Positions 15,829-26,599 are shown, numbered from the stretch's first letter. The stretch is 64,000 nucleotides of DNA from Seohaeicola saemankumensis (GCF_042678485.1 NZ_JBHTKR010000001.1:372001-436000), one strand, 5' to 3'. The notes: generated by a model not told the origin, from the letters alone. Numbers and translations are program-made.

Positions 15829-16731
15829 ATGGCATTCACCTTGCGACAGCTGCAATTCTTCATCGCCGCTGCCGAACAGGGGTCGGTGACGGGGGCGGCG
15901 CGGGTGTTGTCGATCTCGCAATCCTCGGTGACCGAAGCGCTCCGCGCGCTGGAGGATGATCTGGGCGTGACCCTGTTCGAGCGGCAGGCGCGCGGGCTTG
16001 AGATCACCCATCTGGGCAGCCAGTTCCTGCGCCATGCCCAGCAGATCCTGGCGGATGTGTCGAATGCGCGGCAGGCGTTCCGGGGCCAGGCCGACCAGGA
16101 AGGCGGGCGTCTGGCACTGGGCGTCACCTCGCTGGTGGCAGGGTACGTGCTGTCCGATATCCTGTCGCGCTTTCGTCGCGCGCATCCGAAGGTCGAACTT
16201 AACGTGATCGAGGACAGCGGCGAATACCTGCAACATCTGCTGATCGGCGGAGAGCTGGATGTCGCTGTCCTTCTGACATCCTCGGTGCATGACCGCATGG
16301 CGCTGAATGTCGAGACGCTTCTGGTGTCGCCCTACCGGTTGTGGCTGCCGCTGGGCCATCCGCTGGGGCAGGCGGATGCAATTTCGCTGGAGCAGCTGAC
16401 CGAGGTGCCGCTGATCCAGCTGATGGTCGACGAGATCGAGGAAAGCATGCGGCAATTGATGGCGGCGCTGGCGGTCAAGCCGACGATCGCCTTTCGGACG
16501 CGGTCGGTCGAGGCGGTCCGCAGCCTTGTCGCCACGGGCGCGGGCCTCGCGATCCTGCCGGGTCTGGTCTATCGGCCCTGGTCGCTGGAAGGCGACCGAA
16601 TCGAGATCCGGGACGTGTCGGGCGATCTGCCCACCGTCCAGGTCGGGCTGGCCTGGCGGCGCGGTGCGCCGCTCAGCCCGCAGGCCCGAAATTTCATCAG
16701 GGTGGCGCAGTCCACCCTGCCGGGCCGCTAG
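15829..16731 (+). CDS. LysR-family transcriptional regulator
   Basis: A 300-residue LTTR. The N-terminal winged helix (FTLRQLQFFIAAAEQGSVTGAARVL, then SQSSVTEALRALEDDLGVTLFER, residues 3-52) is followed by a dimerisation helix and a periplasmic-binding-like effector domain (about 90-295). GCAGGA lies eight bases before ATG 15829. It sits 200 bp upstream of, and in the same direction as, the polyamine-type ABC operon, with a perfect inverted repeat between them. Control of that operon is a reasonable inference. Neither the inducer nor a promoter for the gene itself is evident. Confidence 0.88.
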   Translation: MAFTLRQLQFFIAAAEQGSVTGAARVLSISQSSVTEALRALEDDLGVTLFERQARGLEITHLGSQFLRHAQQILADVSNARQAFRGQADQEGGRLALGVTSLVAGYVLSDILSRFRRAHPKVELNVIEDSGEYLQHLLIGGELDVAVLLTSSVHDRMALNVETLLVSPYRLWLPLGHPLGQADAISLEQLTEVPLIQLMVDEIEESMRQLMAALAVKPTIAFRTRSVEAVRSLVATGAGLAILPGLVYRPWSLEGDRIEIRDVSGDLPTVQVGLAWRRGAPLSPQARNFIRVAQSTLPGR

Positions 16732-16815
16732 GCCGCCGCCTGGCTATCGTTTGAATTTGCCTGAAAAACCTCATGCCCGGCAGAATTGGCGCGAGGTATC
16801 GGAAAAACCGATGGA

Positions 16816-16845
16816 TTGCTTCTGCATTTTGATATTGCGAAGCAA
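16816..16845 (+). promoter_or_regulatory. Inverted repeat upstream of the ABC transporter operon
   Basis: TTGCTTC and GAAGCAA form a perfect 7-bp dyad separated by 16 bases. Flanking GG/CC pairs extend it to 9 of 10 positions. It lies 87 bp upstream of the binding-protein start and is the best operator candidate between the LysR gene and the operon. Confidence 0.5.
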
Positions 16846-16931
16846 CCCCCTCTCCATACGCTGATTGCAATGAAGGACCGGCCCGCGCAAGGGGCGGCGC
16901 AATGTGAAGCACCGACATGGAGAGCACTGGA

Positions 16932-18089
16932 ATGAAACATCTCAGACTGATGGGAACCACGGCACTGGCGGCCATGCTGGGCGTGATGCCGGCCGTGGCG
17001 CAGATCGCCGCATTGGGCACGCCCGAGGGCAAGCTGAATATCGTCGCCTGGCCCGGCTATATCGAGCGCGGCGAGACGATGGCCGAATTCGACTGGGTGA
17101 CCAAGTTCGAAGAGGCGACGGGCTGCATGGTGCAGGTCAAGACCGCCAATACCTCGGATGAGATGGTGGCCCTGATGAACGAGGGCGGGTTCGACCTTGT
17201 CACCGCTTCGGGCGATGCGTCGCTGCGGCTGGTGGCCGGTGGACGTGTGCAACCGGTGAATCTGTCGCTGATCCCGTCCTGGGGAACGGTGGATGACCGG
17301 CTGAAGGAAGCACCCTGGTACGTGGTGGACGGCGTGCATTACGGCGTGCCCTACCAGTGGGGTCCGAACGTGCTGATGTACAATACCGAAGTGTTCGGTG
17401 ACAGCCCGCCCACGTCCTGGAACGTGGTGTTCGAGGAAATGGACCTGCCCGATGGCAAGACCAACAAGGGCCGCGTACAGGCCTATGACGGGCCGATCCA
17501 TATTGCGGATGCGGCGCAATATCTGATGTTCCACAAGCCCGAGCTGGGTATCACCTCGCCCTATGAGCTGAACCAGGAACAGTATGATGCGGCGCTGGAC
17601 GTGCTGCGTGTGCAGCGCACGCTGACCGCGCGCTACTGGCATGACGCCTTCATCCAGATGGACGACTTCCGCAACGAAGGCATGGCGGCTTCGGGCACAT
17701 GGCCGTTCCAGGTCAACCTGTTGCAGGCCGATGGCGTGCCGGTGGCCAGCGTGATCCCGCAGGAAGGGGCGACCGGCTGGGCCGATACATCGATGCTGCA
17801 TGTGAACGCCGAGAACACGACCTGCGCCTATCTGTGGATCGAACATACGCTGTCGTCGAATCTGCAGGCCGACCTGTCGGTGTGGTTCGGGGCCAACCCC
17901 GTGGTGCCGGCGGCCTGTACCGACGGGCGCGGGATGCAGACCGCCGAGGGTTGCACCAAGAACGGTTTCGACGATTTCGAACGGATCCGTTTCTGGACCA
18001 CCCCGGTCACCAAATGCGAAAGTCAGGGCGAATGCGTGCCCTATTATCGCTGGGTGTCCGACTATATCGGCGTGATCGGCGGCCGCTGA
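16932..18089 (+). CDS. Spermidine/putrescine-type ABC transporter substrate-binding protein
   Basis: A 385-residue periplasmic protein. ATG 16932 gives a proper signal peptide ending at about Ala23 (MPAVAQ); the upstream ATG 16917 would add five residues before it. The mature start GKLNIVAWPGYIERG and the later YGVPYQWGPNVLMYNTEVF are hallmarks of the PotD/PotF branch of the solute-binding superfamily, type II. Several cysteines (TGCMV, CAYLW, AACTDG, GCTKN, KCESQGECVP) suggest disulfides in the mature protein, unusual for PotD. It is first in a five-gene operon with ATPase, two permeases and an aldehyde dehydrogenase, which supports a polyamine-like ligand. Confidence 0.88.
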   Translation: MKHLRLMGTTALAAMLGVMPAVAQIAALGTPEGKLNIVAWPGYIERGETMAEFDWVTKFEEATGCMVQVKTANTSDEMVALMNEGGFDLVTASGDASLRLVAGGRVQPVNLSLIPSWGTVDDRLKEAPWYVVDGVHYGVPYQWGPNVLMYNTEVFGDSPPTSWNVVFEEMDLPDGKTNKGRVQAYDGPIHIADAAQYLMFHKPELGITSPYELNQEQYDAALDVLRVQRTLTARYWHDAFIQMDDFRNEGMAASGTWPFQVNLLQADGVPVASVIPQEGATGWADTSMLHVNAENTTCAYLWIEHTLSSNLQADLSVWFGANPVVPAACTDGRGMQTAEGCTKNGFDDFERIRFWTTPVTKCESQGECVPYYRWVSDYIGVIGGR

Positions 18090-18120
18090 CACAGCCCTTT
18101 CCACCACTCACGAAACGGCA

Positions 18121-18138
18121 CCCCCGCGCAAGCGGGGG
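18121..18138 (+). other. Intercistronic stem-loop after the binding-protein gene
   Basis: CCCCCGC and GCGGGGG form a perfect 7-bp GC stem closed by a GCAA tetraloop, 31 bases after the stop and about 28 before the ATPase start. No U-tract follows, so it more likely protects the upstream mRNA or attenuates read-through than terminates fully. Confidence 0.7.
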
Positions 18139-18165
18139 GCGCCCCTGTCTGACCCGGAAGATCCC

Positions 18166-19155
18166 ATGCCCGCAGCTGTCGAATTCCTGAACGTGTCGCG
18201 CCATTTCGGATCGGTCCGGGCGGTCGATGGCGTGGACCTGAGCATCGCGGAAGGCACGTTCTTTGCGATGCTGGGGCCGTCGGGGTCGGGCAAGACCACC
18301 TGCCTGCGGCTGATTTCTGGTTTCGAGCAGCCCACAGGCGGCATGATCCGCATCTTCGGGCAGGATTGCAGCGATGTGCCACCCAATCGGCGCAACGTGA
18401 ACACCGTGTTCCAGGATTACGCGCTGTTTCCGCATATGAACGTGCGCGACAACGTGGCCTACGGTCTGATGGTCAAGGGCGTGGACAAGCGTACCCGGCA
18501 TGACCGGGCCGAGGAATTGCTGGCGCTGGTCAAGCTGGATGGCTACGGCGGCCGCAAGCCGGGCGAATTGTCGGGCGGGCAGCGGCAGCGCGTGGCGCTG
18601 GCGCGTGCGCTGATCAACGAGCCGCGCGTGCTGCTGCTGGACGAGCCGCTGGGCGCGCTGGACCTCAAGCTGCGCGAGGCGATGCAGGACGAGCTGAAAG
18701 CCCTGCAACAGCGGCTGGGCATCACCTTTGTCTTCGTCACCCATGACCAGGGCGAGGCGCTGTCGATGGCCGATCAGGTCGCGGTCTTTTCGGACGGCAG
18801 GATTGCCCAGATCGGCACCCCGTCCGAGATCTATGAAAAGCCCCGCACGCGGTTCGTGGCCGATTTTGTCGGGTCGTCGAATGTGCTGAGCGCCGAGATG
18901 GCGGCCAGCTTTGGCGCGCCCGCGCGCCCTGCCAGCCTGAGGCCCGAGTCGATCGGCATCGTGGACGAAGGGGCAAGAGTGCGCGGTCGCGTCCTGGCGC
19001 TGCGCTATCTGGGGGCGGGCACGCGCGTCGTTGTCGCCGTGCCGGGGGGCGAGCTGTCGGTCTTTGTGAACAAGGGCAGCCCCGTGCCGCAACAAGGCAG
19101 CGATGTGGGGCTGAACTGGGACCCGCAGGCAATGCATGTGATGGAGCAGGGCTGA
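18166..19155 (+). CDS. potA: Polyamine-type ABC transporter ATP-binding protein
   Basis: A 329-residue ABC ATPase. Walker A is GPSGSGKT (37-44), the Q-loop region is NTVFQDYALFPHM, the signature is LSGGQRQR, Walker B is LLLDEPLGALD, and the switch His is in FVTHDQGEAL. A C-terminal TOBE-like domain (about 250-325, ARPASLRPESIGIVDEGARVRGRVLALRYLGAGTRV) is typical of the PotA/MalK/UgpC group. It energises import with the two permeases that follow. The stop overlaps the start of the first permease by one base pair (TGATG). The potA symbol reflects family, not proven substrate. Confidence 0.85.
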   Translation: MPAAVEFLNVSRHFGSVRAVDGVDLSIAEGTFFAMLGPSGSGKTTCLRLISGFEQPTGGMIRIFGQDCSDVPPNRRNVNTVFQDYALFPHMNVRDNVAYGLMVKGVDKRTRHDRAEELLALVKLDGYGGRKPGELSGGQRQRVALARALINEPRVLLLDEPLGALDLKLREAMQDELKALQQRLGITFVFVTHDQGEALSMADQVAVFSDGRIAQIGTPSEIYEKPRTRFVADFVGSSNVLSAEMAASFGAPARPASLRPESIGIVDEGARVRGRVLALRYLGAGTRVVVAVPGGELSVFVNKGSPVPQQGSDVGLNWDPQAMHVMEQG

Positions 19156-20129
19156 TGACGCTGGCGGCCGATCCATCCCGCACGCCGCCCGACCCCAAGG
19201 GGGCGATCCTGCCCGTCCGGGGACTGGGCGATCAGGTGTCGGCGGTGTTCTGGCGGCATCCGAATGTGCTGCTGGCCGCGCTGCTTGCGCTGCCGCTGTT
19301 GTGGCTGGTGGTTGTCTATCTGGGCTCGCTATCGGCCCTGCTGCTGCAAAGCTTCTATTCGATCGACGAATTCTCGGGCCAGATCCGGCGGGAATTCACG
19401 CTGTCGACCTATGCCGAACTGTTCCGCCCGTCCAACATGGACATCATCATCCGCACGGTCGTCATGTCCGCCGCCGTCACGCTGGGGGCGGTGGTCATCG
19501 CCTTTCCCATCGCCTATTTCGCGGCCCGCTATGCAAAGGGCCATTGGAAGGCGTTGTTCTATCTTGGCGTGATGCTGCCGCTGTGGTCATCCTACCTGGT
19601 CAAGGTCTATGCCTGGAAACTGATCTTGGCGCGCGAGGGGATCATCACCTGGGCCACGGACGGGATAGGGGCCTCGGCGGTGCTGAACGGCATCCTGTCC
19701 TTGCCGGTGATCGGGGGCACATCGCTGTCCACCAGCTATATCGGGACATGGCTTGTGTTTCTTTACGTCTGGCTGCCCTACATGATCCTGCCGATGCAGG
19801 CCGCGCTGGAACGGGTGCCGCAATCCATGCTGGAAGCCTCGGCCGATCTGGGGGCCAGCCGCTGGCAGACGATGCGGACGGTGATCTTTCCGCTGGCGCT
19901 GCCGGGGATCATCGCGGGGTCGATCTTTACCTTCTCTCTGACGATGGGCGATTACATCATCCCGCAGATCGTGGGATCGTCGCGGCGCTTCATCGGGCAG
20001 GCGGTCTATCAGTTGCAGGGCACGGCCGGGAATATCCCGCTGGCCGCCGCCTTTGCCGTGGTGCCTATCGTGATCATGCTGATCTACCTGACGATCGCGC
20101 GGCGCAAGGGGGCTTTCGATGCGCTCTGA
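19155..20129 (+). CDS. potB: Polyamine-type ABC transporter permease (PotB-like)
   Basis: A 324-residue inner-membrane permease with a polar N-terminus and about six membrane helices (near 38-60, 108-130, 142-162, 195-218, 250-272, 295-316). The cytoplasmic EAA loop reads LEASADLGASRWQTMRTVIFPLALPGI (about 225-251), which docks on the ATPase. The start codon overlaps the potA-like stop, and its own stop overlaps the next permease by 11 bases, so the products are made in step. Import direction follows from the adjacent binding protein. Confidence 0.87.
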   Translation: MTLAADPSRTPPDPKGAILPVRGLGDQVSAVFWRHPNVLLAALLALPLLWLVVVYLGSLSALLLQSFYSIDEFSGQIRREFTLSTYAELFRPSNMDIIIRTVVMSAAVTLGAVVIAFPIAYFAARYAKGHWKALFYLGVMLPLWSSYLVKVYAWKLILAREGIITWATDGIGASAVLNGILSLPVIGGTSLSTSYIGTWLVFLYVWLPYMILPMQAALERVPQSMLEASADLGASRWQTMRTVIFPLALPGIIAGSIFTFSLTMGDYIIPQIVGSSRRFIGQAVYQLQGTAGNIPLAAAFAVVPIVIMLIYLTIARRKGAFDAL

Positions 20130-20928
20130 TAGCCGCCCGCCCCTGATCCTGACCGCCGGCGCCATCGCGGGGCTTTTGTTCCTGCACCTGCCGATCCTGC
20201 TGATCTTTCTCTATGCCTTCACCACGGATGAACGCACCTATCAGTTCCCGCCCCCCGGCCTGACCACGCAATGGTTCGCCGTGGCCTGGAACCGCGCCGA
20301 TATCTGGCCGCCGCTTTACCTGTCGCTGAAGGTGGCGGCCCTGTCTACCGTGATGGCGCTGATCCTGGGCACGCTCTGCGCCGCCGCCATGGCGCGGACG
20401 CGGTTTTTCGGGCGCGACCAGATCAGCCTTCTGATCATCCTGCCCATCGCATTGCCCGGCATCATCACCGGCATGTCGCTGCGTTCGGCCTTTTCGATCA
20501 TGGATATCCCGTTTTCGACCTGGACGATCCTGATGGGGCACGCGACCTTCTGCATCGTGATCGTGTTCAACAACGCGGTCGCGCGGTTCCGGCGCTTGTC
20601 CGGCTCCATCGTCGAGGCATCGATGGATCTGGGTGCGAACGGCTTTCAGACCTTTCGGCATGTGATCCTGCCCAACCTGGGCTCTGCCCTGCTGGCGGGC
20701 GGAATGCTGGCCTTCGCGCTGTCCTTCGACGAGGTGATCGTGACCACCTTCACCGCGGGCCAGCAAAGCACGCTGCCGATCTGGATGCTGAACGAACTGG
20801 TGCGCCCGCGCCAGCGCCCGGTGACAAATGTGGTGGCGATCGTGGTTTTCGTGACCACCTTCGTGCCGATCCTCATCGCCTATTACCTGACGCGCGGCGG
20901 ATCCGAGACCGCCGGCGGCGGAAAATGA
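20119..20928 (+). CDS. potC: Polyamine-type ABC transporter permease (PotC-like)
   Basis: A 269-residue inner-membrane permease with about six helices. Its EAA loop is VEASMDLGANGFQTFRHVILPNLGSALLAG (about 158-187), followed by FALSFDEVIVTTFTAG, which is characteristic of PotC/YdcV proteins. It forms the heterodimeric channel with the preceding permease. Its start lies inside the preceding gene. The gap to the aldehyde dehydrogenase is only 35 bases, consistent with one transcript linking uptake to catabolism. Confidence 0.87.
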   Translation: MRSDSRPPLILTAGAIAGLLFLHLPILLIFLYAFTTDERTYQFPPPGLTTQWFAVAWNRADIWPPLYLSLKVAALSTVMALILGTLCAAAMARTRFFGRDQISLLIILPIALPGIITGMSLRSAFSIMDIPFSTWTILMGHATFCIVIVFNNAVARFRRLSGSIVEASMDLGANGFQTFRHVILPNLGSALLAGGMLAFALSFDEVIVTTFTAGQQSTLPIWMLNELVRPRQRPVTNVVAIVVFVTTFVPILIAYYLTRGGSETAGGGK

Positions 20929-20963
20929 CACGCACACGCAGATGACCCAAGGGAGGTTGCAAC

Positions 20964-22397
20964 ATGGGCAAGATTGATACCGAACTGCTGATCGGTGACC
21001 GGTTCGAGCCGGGACAGGATGCGGCGGAACCCATCCTCGATCCGCGCACGGGTGCGCTGATCCTTGAAGTGCCCGAGGCCAGCACCGCCCAGGTGGATCG
21101 CGCCGTGGCCGCCGCGCGCCGGGCCTTCGCGACCTGGTCGCGCACCACGCCCGCCGAACGCTCGGCCGTGCTCTTGCGCATCGCCGACCGGGTCGAGGCC
21201 GAGGCCGAAGGTTTCGCCGCCCTCGAGGCGCTGAACTGCGGCAAGCCGATCAATGCCGCGCGCAACGATGAAATCCCCGCCATCGTGGATTGCTACCGCT
21301 TCTTTGCGGGCGCGGTGCGCTGCCAGACCGGCGCGATCGCGGGCGAATACATGGAAGGCCATACCAGCATGATCCGGCGCGATCCGATCGGGGTCGTGGC
21401 CAGTATCGCGCCCTGGAACTACCCGCTGATGATGATGGCGTGGAAACTGGCCCCCGCTATCGGGGGCGGCAACACGGTGGTGTTCAAACCCTCCGAACAG
21501 ACGCCGCTGACCGCGCTCAAGATGGCGCGCATCCTGGCCGAGGAGCTGCCCGAAGGGGTCGTGAACATCCTGCCGGGGCGCGGGCACACGGTGGGCAACT
21601 ACCTGATCAACCATCCGCAGGTGGACATGATCAGCCTGACGGGGGATGTGGCGACCGGCAAGAAGATGCTGGATGCCGCCGCAAAGACCGTCAAGCGCAC
21701 CCATCTGGAACTGGGCGGCAAGGCGCCGGTCGTGGTCTTCGACGACGCCGATGTGGCCGAGGTGGTCGAAGGCCTGCGCGCCTTCGGCTTCTACAATGCC
21801 GGGCAGGATTGCACCGCCGCCTGCCGGATCTATGCGGGCCGCAAGGTCTATGACCGGCTGGTGGCCGACCTGACCGATGCCGTCGCCTCGATCCAGCTGG
21901 GCAATGCCGATGACACCACGAACGAGATCGGCCCCCTGATCAGCCTGCGCCAGCGCGACCGCGTGGCCAGCTTCGTGAACCGCGCGCGCGAGATGAACCA
22001 TATCCAGATCACCACGGGCGGCGAGGCGATGGACCAGGGCTTCTACTACCGCCCCACGGTCGTGGCAGGTGCCACCCAGGCCGATGAAATCGTCAGGCGC
22101 GAGGTCTTCGGCCCCGTCGTCTCGATCACGCCCTTCTCGGATGTGGACGAGGCCGTGACCTGGGCCAATGACAGCGACTATGGGCTGGCCTCCTCGGTCT
22201 GGACCAGGGACGTGGGCCGCGCGATGGCGACAGCGGCGCGGCTGCGCTATGGCTGCACCTGGATCAACACGCATTTCATGCTGGTCAACGAGATGCCCCA
22301 TGGCGGGATCAAGCAATCCGGCTACGGCAAGGACATGTCCGCCTACGCGCTGGAGGATTACACCTTCGTGCGCCATGTGATGGTCAAGCACGGCTGA
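20964..22397 (+). CDS. patD: Aldehyde dehydrogenase, gamma-aminobutyraldehyde type
   Basis: A 477-residue NAD(P)-dependent aldehyde dehydrogenase. The catalytic Cys lies in GQDCTAACR (about 279), the general-base Glu in LELGGKAP (about 245), and the cofactor loop at SLTGDVATGKK. GPLISLRQRDRVASFV and the C-terminal GGIKQSGYGKDMSAYALEDYTFVRHVM match the 4-aminobutyraldehyde dehydrogenase (PatD/YdcW) subgroup. It would oxidise 4-aminobutanal, made from putrescine, to GABA, which fits the upstream transporter. No putrescine transaminase or oxidase is present locally. GGGAGG precedes ATG 20964. Confidence 0.85.
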   Translation: MGKIDTELLIGDRFEPGQDAAEPILDPRTGALILEVPEASTAQVDRAVAAARRAFATWSRTTPAERSAVLLRIADRVEAEAEGFAALEALNCGKPINAARNDEIPAIVDCYRFFAGAVRCQTGAIAGEYMEGHTSMIRRDPIGVVASIAPWNYPLMMMAWKLAPAIGGGNTVVFKPSEQTPLTALKMARILAEELPEGVVNILPGRGHTVGNYLINHPQVDMISLTGDVATGKKMLDAAAKTVKRTHLELGGKAPVVVFDDADVAEVVEGLRAFGFYNAGQDCTAACRIYAGRKVYDRLVADLTDAVASIQLGNADDTTNEIGPLISLRQRDRVASFVNRAREMNHIQITTGGEAMDQGFYYRPTVVAGATQADEIVRREVFGPVVSITPFSDVDEAVTWANDSDYGLASSVWTRDVGRAMATAARLRYGCTWINTHFMLVNEMPHGGIKQSGYGKDMSAYALEDYTFVRHVMVKHG

Positions 22398-22407
22398 AAT
22401 CACAGGG

Positions 22408-22488
22408 CCTGATCACTGGGCTTGATCACTGGTCTGATCACTGGGCCTGATCCCTCGCCTGATCCCTGGCCTTGGCCGTGGGATCAGG
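22408..22488 (+). repeat. Five degenerate CCTGATCACTGG tandem units plus inverted repeat
   Basis: Five 12-13-bp units of the form CCTGATCMCTGG occupy 22408-22469. The last unit also pairs with a reversed copy: CCTGATCCC (22458-22466) and GGGATCAGG (22480-22488), a perfect 9-bp dyad. They fill the 3' flank of the aldehyde dehydrogenase before tRNA-Glu. The rest of this roughly 220-bp gap shows no gene. The dyad lacks a U-tract. Confidence 0.85.
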
Positions 22489-22619
22489 TCCTTGCGCCTG
22501 TGACCAAAGACACCTGCACCCGCATGCCACGCTGTCCGCGACAGGCGGCCGCATCATGCGACCAGACATGCGCCGCCATGGGCAGGGTGCATCGGTATTT
22601 TCATGGTGATCGAGGAAAG

Positions 22620-22694
22620 TGGCAGCCCGTAGGGGAGTCGAACCCCTCTTTTCAGGTTGAAAACCTGACGTCCTAACCGATAGACGAACGGGCC
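22620..22694 (-). tRNA. tRNA-Glu (anticodon TTC)
   Basis: Read on the minus strand, the acceptor stem GGCCCGT pairs with ACGGGCT. The D-arm is GTCT...AGGAC, the anticodon arm CAGGT-TTTCAA-ACCTG carries TTC, and the T-arm AGGGGTTCGACTCCCCT is canonical. The discriminator is G and CCA is encoded (22620-22622). The 75-nt cloverleaf is complete. Confidence 0.95.
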
Positions 22695-22838
22695 ATGCCT
22701 TGGCGTGAGGCGGTGTTTAGGCAAAGCGCCGTGCGGGTGCAAGCAGAAATTTCCGCCACTTGTCAGATTTTTTGCAATCCTTGGGCAGGCGTGCTCCTTG
22801 GCCTGCCTTGCCGCATGCAGACAGGGCCAATCGACCAC

Positions 22839-24584
<1,746 letters not shown>

Positions 24585-24596
24585 GTGCGGGCGCCC

Positions 24597-24665
24597 TTAT
24601 CTTCTTGCCCGAAATATCCTCGGGGGGAGGGCGCCAGAGGCGCACCGGGGGGCGGATAGCCCCCC
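24597..24665 (-). repeat. Dispersed intergenic element, copy A (core plus two hairpins)
   Basis: Read on the minus strand, a core containing GAGGATATTTCGGGCAAGAAG ends about ten bases before the recJ start. Upstream of it are the small hairpin GCGCC-AGA-GGCGC and the G-rich hairpin GGGGGGC-GGATA-GCCCCCC (24647-24665). Copies B (45261), C (50771) and D (61639) share the core, and D shares the whole architecture. Confidence 0.75.
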
Positions 24666-24684
24666 TTTATGGGGGTGTCATGGC

Positions 24685-25971
24685 TCACACCGTCTCGATC
24701 CTGAGGGCCACGGGCGCATCCGTCACCACATCGGTCGCCGAGATCGCGGTCAACGCCTCGTCCAGGGCCGCACGGGTAGTCTTGTGCGTCACGATCAGCA
24801 CCGGGGCCTTGTCGTCGACATGGTCATACTGGCGCATCCGGTGGATCGACACGCCCGCATTGCCCAGGATCGCGGCCACCTTGGCCAGGGCGCCGGGTTT
24901 GTCGCGCAGGATCATCCGCAGATAATAGGGCGCGGGCAGGACCGACTGGGCGCGCTGTGCTGCGGTCAGCGTGCTGGCAGGCTGACCAAAGACCGGCAGG
25001 CGGAAGCCGCGCGCGATGTCGCAGACATCGGCCATCACCGCGCTGGCTGTCGGACCTTCGCCCGCGCCCGGTCCGCGCATCACGATCTGGCCGACCGCAT
25101 CGCCTTCGATCACCACCATGTTGGTGCCGCCATCCAATTGGCCCAGGGGGCTGCCTGCGGGCACCAGGCAGGGCGACATGCGCTGTTCCAGCCCCCGGCC
25201 GGTCATCTGCGCCACGCCCAGCAGCTTGATCTTGTAACCCATGTCGGCGGCATGGCGGATATCGTCCAGGCTGACGCGCTGGATGCCTTCCAGTTCGATC
25301 CCGTCGAAATCCACCCGCGTGCCAAAAGCGATCGAGGACAGCAGCGCCAGCTTGTGGCCCGCGTCGATCCCGCCCACATCCAGGTTCGGGTCGGCTTCGA
25401 GATAGCCAAGCTTGTGCGCCTCTTCGAACAGGGTGTTGTAGCCCTGTCCGGTCGCTTCCATCCGGGTCAGGATGTAATTGCAGGTGCCGTTCATCACACC
25501 CATGACGCGGGTGATGCGATTCGCGGCCAGCCCTTCGGTCAGCGCCTTGATCACGGGGATGCCCCCGGCAACCGCGGCCTCGTACCGGATCACGCGCCCC
25601 GCGGCTTCGGCGGCTTCTGCCAGGGCCTGGCCATGCAGGGCCAGCATCGCCTTGTTGGCGGTGACCACGTCCTTGCCGGCGGCAATCGCGGCCTCGGTCG
25701 CGGCCTTGGCGGGCCCGTCCGAGCCGCCCATCAGTTCGACGAAGACATCCACGTCATCACGGGTTGCCAGTGCGACGGGATCATCTTCCCAGGCGAAGCG
25801 CGACAGGGACACGCCGCGATCCTTGTCGCGGGTGCGTGCCGATATGGCCGAGATCGTGATCTCGCGCCCGGTGCGGGCGGCCAGAAGGGCTGCCTGCTGT
25901 TTGACGATCTTGACGACACCGATGCCGACAGTGCCCAATCCGGCAATGCCAAGGCGCAGGGGGTGGGTCAT
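24685..25971 (-). CDS. hom: Homoserine dehydrogenase
   Basis: A 428-residue NAD(P)-dependent enzyme that reduces aspartate semialdehyde to homoserine for threonine and methionine synthesis. The Rossmann motif is GLGTVGIGVV (residues 11-20). The catalytic core carries VVTANKAMLALHG, VMNGTCNYILTRM (about 170-182) and GYLEADPNLDVGGIDAGHK with the catalytic Lys. A C-terminal ACT domain (about 350-425, YYLRMILRDKPGALAKVAAILGNAGVSI) suggests feedback control by threonine. It is the first gene of the hom-recJ unit. In relatives I recall glpX lying between these two genes; here only element A is present. Confidence 0.92.
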   Translation of the reverse strand: MTHPLRLGIAGLGTVGIGVVKIVKQQAALLAARTGREITISAISARTRDKDRGVSLSRFAWEDDPVALATRDDVDVFVELMGGSDGPAKAATEAAIAAGKDVVTANKAMLALHGQALAEAAEAAGRVIRYEAAVAGGIPVIKALTEGLAANRITRVMGVMNGTCNYILTRMEATGQGYNTLFEEAHKLGYLEADPNLDVGGIDAGHKLALLSSIAFGTRVDFDGIELEGIQRVSLDDIRHAADMGYKIKLLGVAQMTGRGLEQRMSPCLVPAGSPLGQLDGGTNMVVIEGDAVGQIVMRGPGAGEGPTASAVMADVCDIARGFRLPVFGQPASTLTAAQRAQSVLPAPYYLRMILRDKPGALAKVAAILGNAGVSIHRMRQYDHVDDKAPVLIVTHKTTRAALDEALTAISATDVVTDAPVALRIETV

Positions 25972-26104
25972 CGGTGCCTCCGTGAAACGCTATGCGATAA
26001 AATCCGTGATCAGCCGCGATGTATCGGGTTCGGATCATCCTTGCAACGTCGTGCGGCGGCTTTTGCGCCGCTCTGTCGCGCCGGTTGCCGCCCGATGGTC
26101 ACGC

Positions 26105-26482
26105 TCAGGGCTGGACCTTGGGTGTGTCTGCCGCTGTGTCGGGCGTCGTTGCCGCCGCGAGCCCGGTTTCAAGCCTTGTGCGCGTGTCCGGATCAAGGCC
26201 CTCGTCCCGCAGGGCTGCGGCACGGCTGTTCAGCGCATCCAGGCGGTCTTGCAGGGCGGCGGGCGTGTCGGGCTGGATGGCGTTGTTCGCAGCCGTCTGC
26301 AGCACCTCTTCGGCGGGTTTCAGCACCGGAAATTCAAGGCTGGCATCCGCGGCGGTCAGGCGTGCGTCAAGCTGCGGAAAATCCGTGCATGCGCCCAGGA
26401 CCGCAAGGCCCGCGCCAAGCAGCAGGCAGACCCGCCAGACAGGGGTGCGGCGCGAATGGTGCTGGTGGGCGGATGCGGACAT
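26105..26482 (-). CDS. Putative small lipoprotein
   Basis: A 125-residue protein from ATG 26482. A His/Arg-rich N-terminus is followed by a hydrophobic stretch ending in the lipobox LAVLGAC (Cys at about residue 31), so export and lipidation are likely. The mature part is acidic and Ala-rich, with predicted helices (LQDRLDALNSRAAALRDE) and a low-complexity tail (AAATTPDTAADTPKVQP). No known domain is recognised. It is divergent from the TetR gene and 133 bp downstream of hom on the same strand orientation. The function is unknown. Confidence 0.65.
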   Translation of the reverse strand: MSASAHQHHSRRTPVWRVCLLLGAGLAVLGACTDFPQLDARLTAADASLEFPVLKPAEEVLQTAANNAIQPDTPAALQDRLDALNSRAAALRDEGLDPDTRTRLETGLAAATTPDTAADTPKVQP

Positions 26483-26599
26483 TGGGGGCGCGCTTTCGAT
26501 GATGGCCCCGTCATGCATCAGGTGTGGCTGCGTTGCAAGCATGCAGGATGGGCCGGGTGCGGTCTGACGGCCTGCTGCGCGGTGAATGCCGCTTTGATA

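Noticed and set aside
22408..22488. CRISPR array
   Set aside because: Units are 12-13 bp, contiguous and without spacers.
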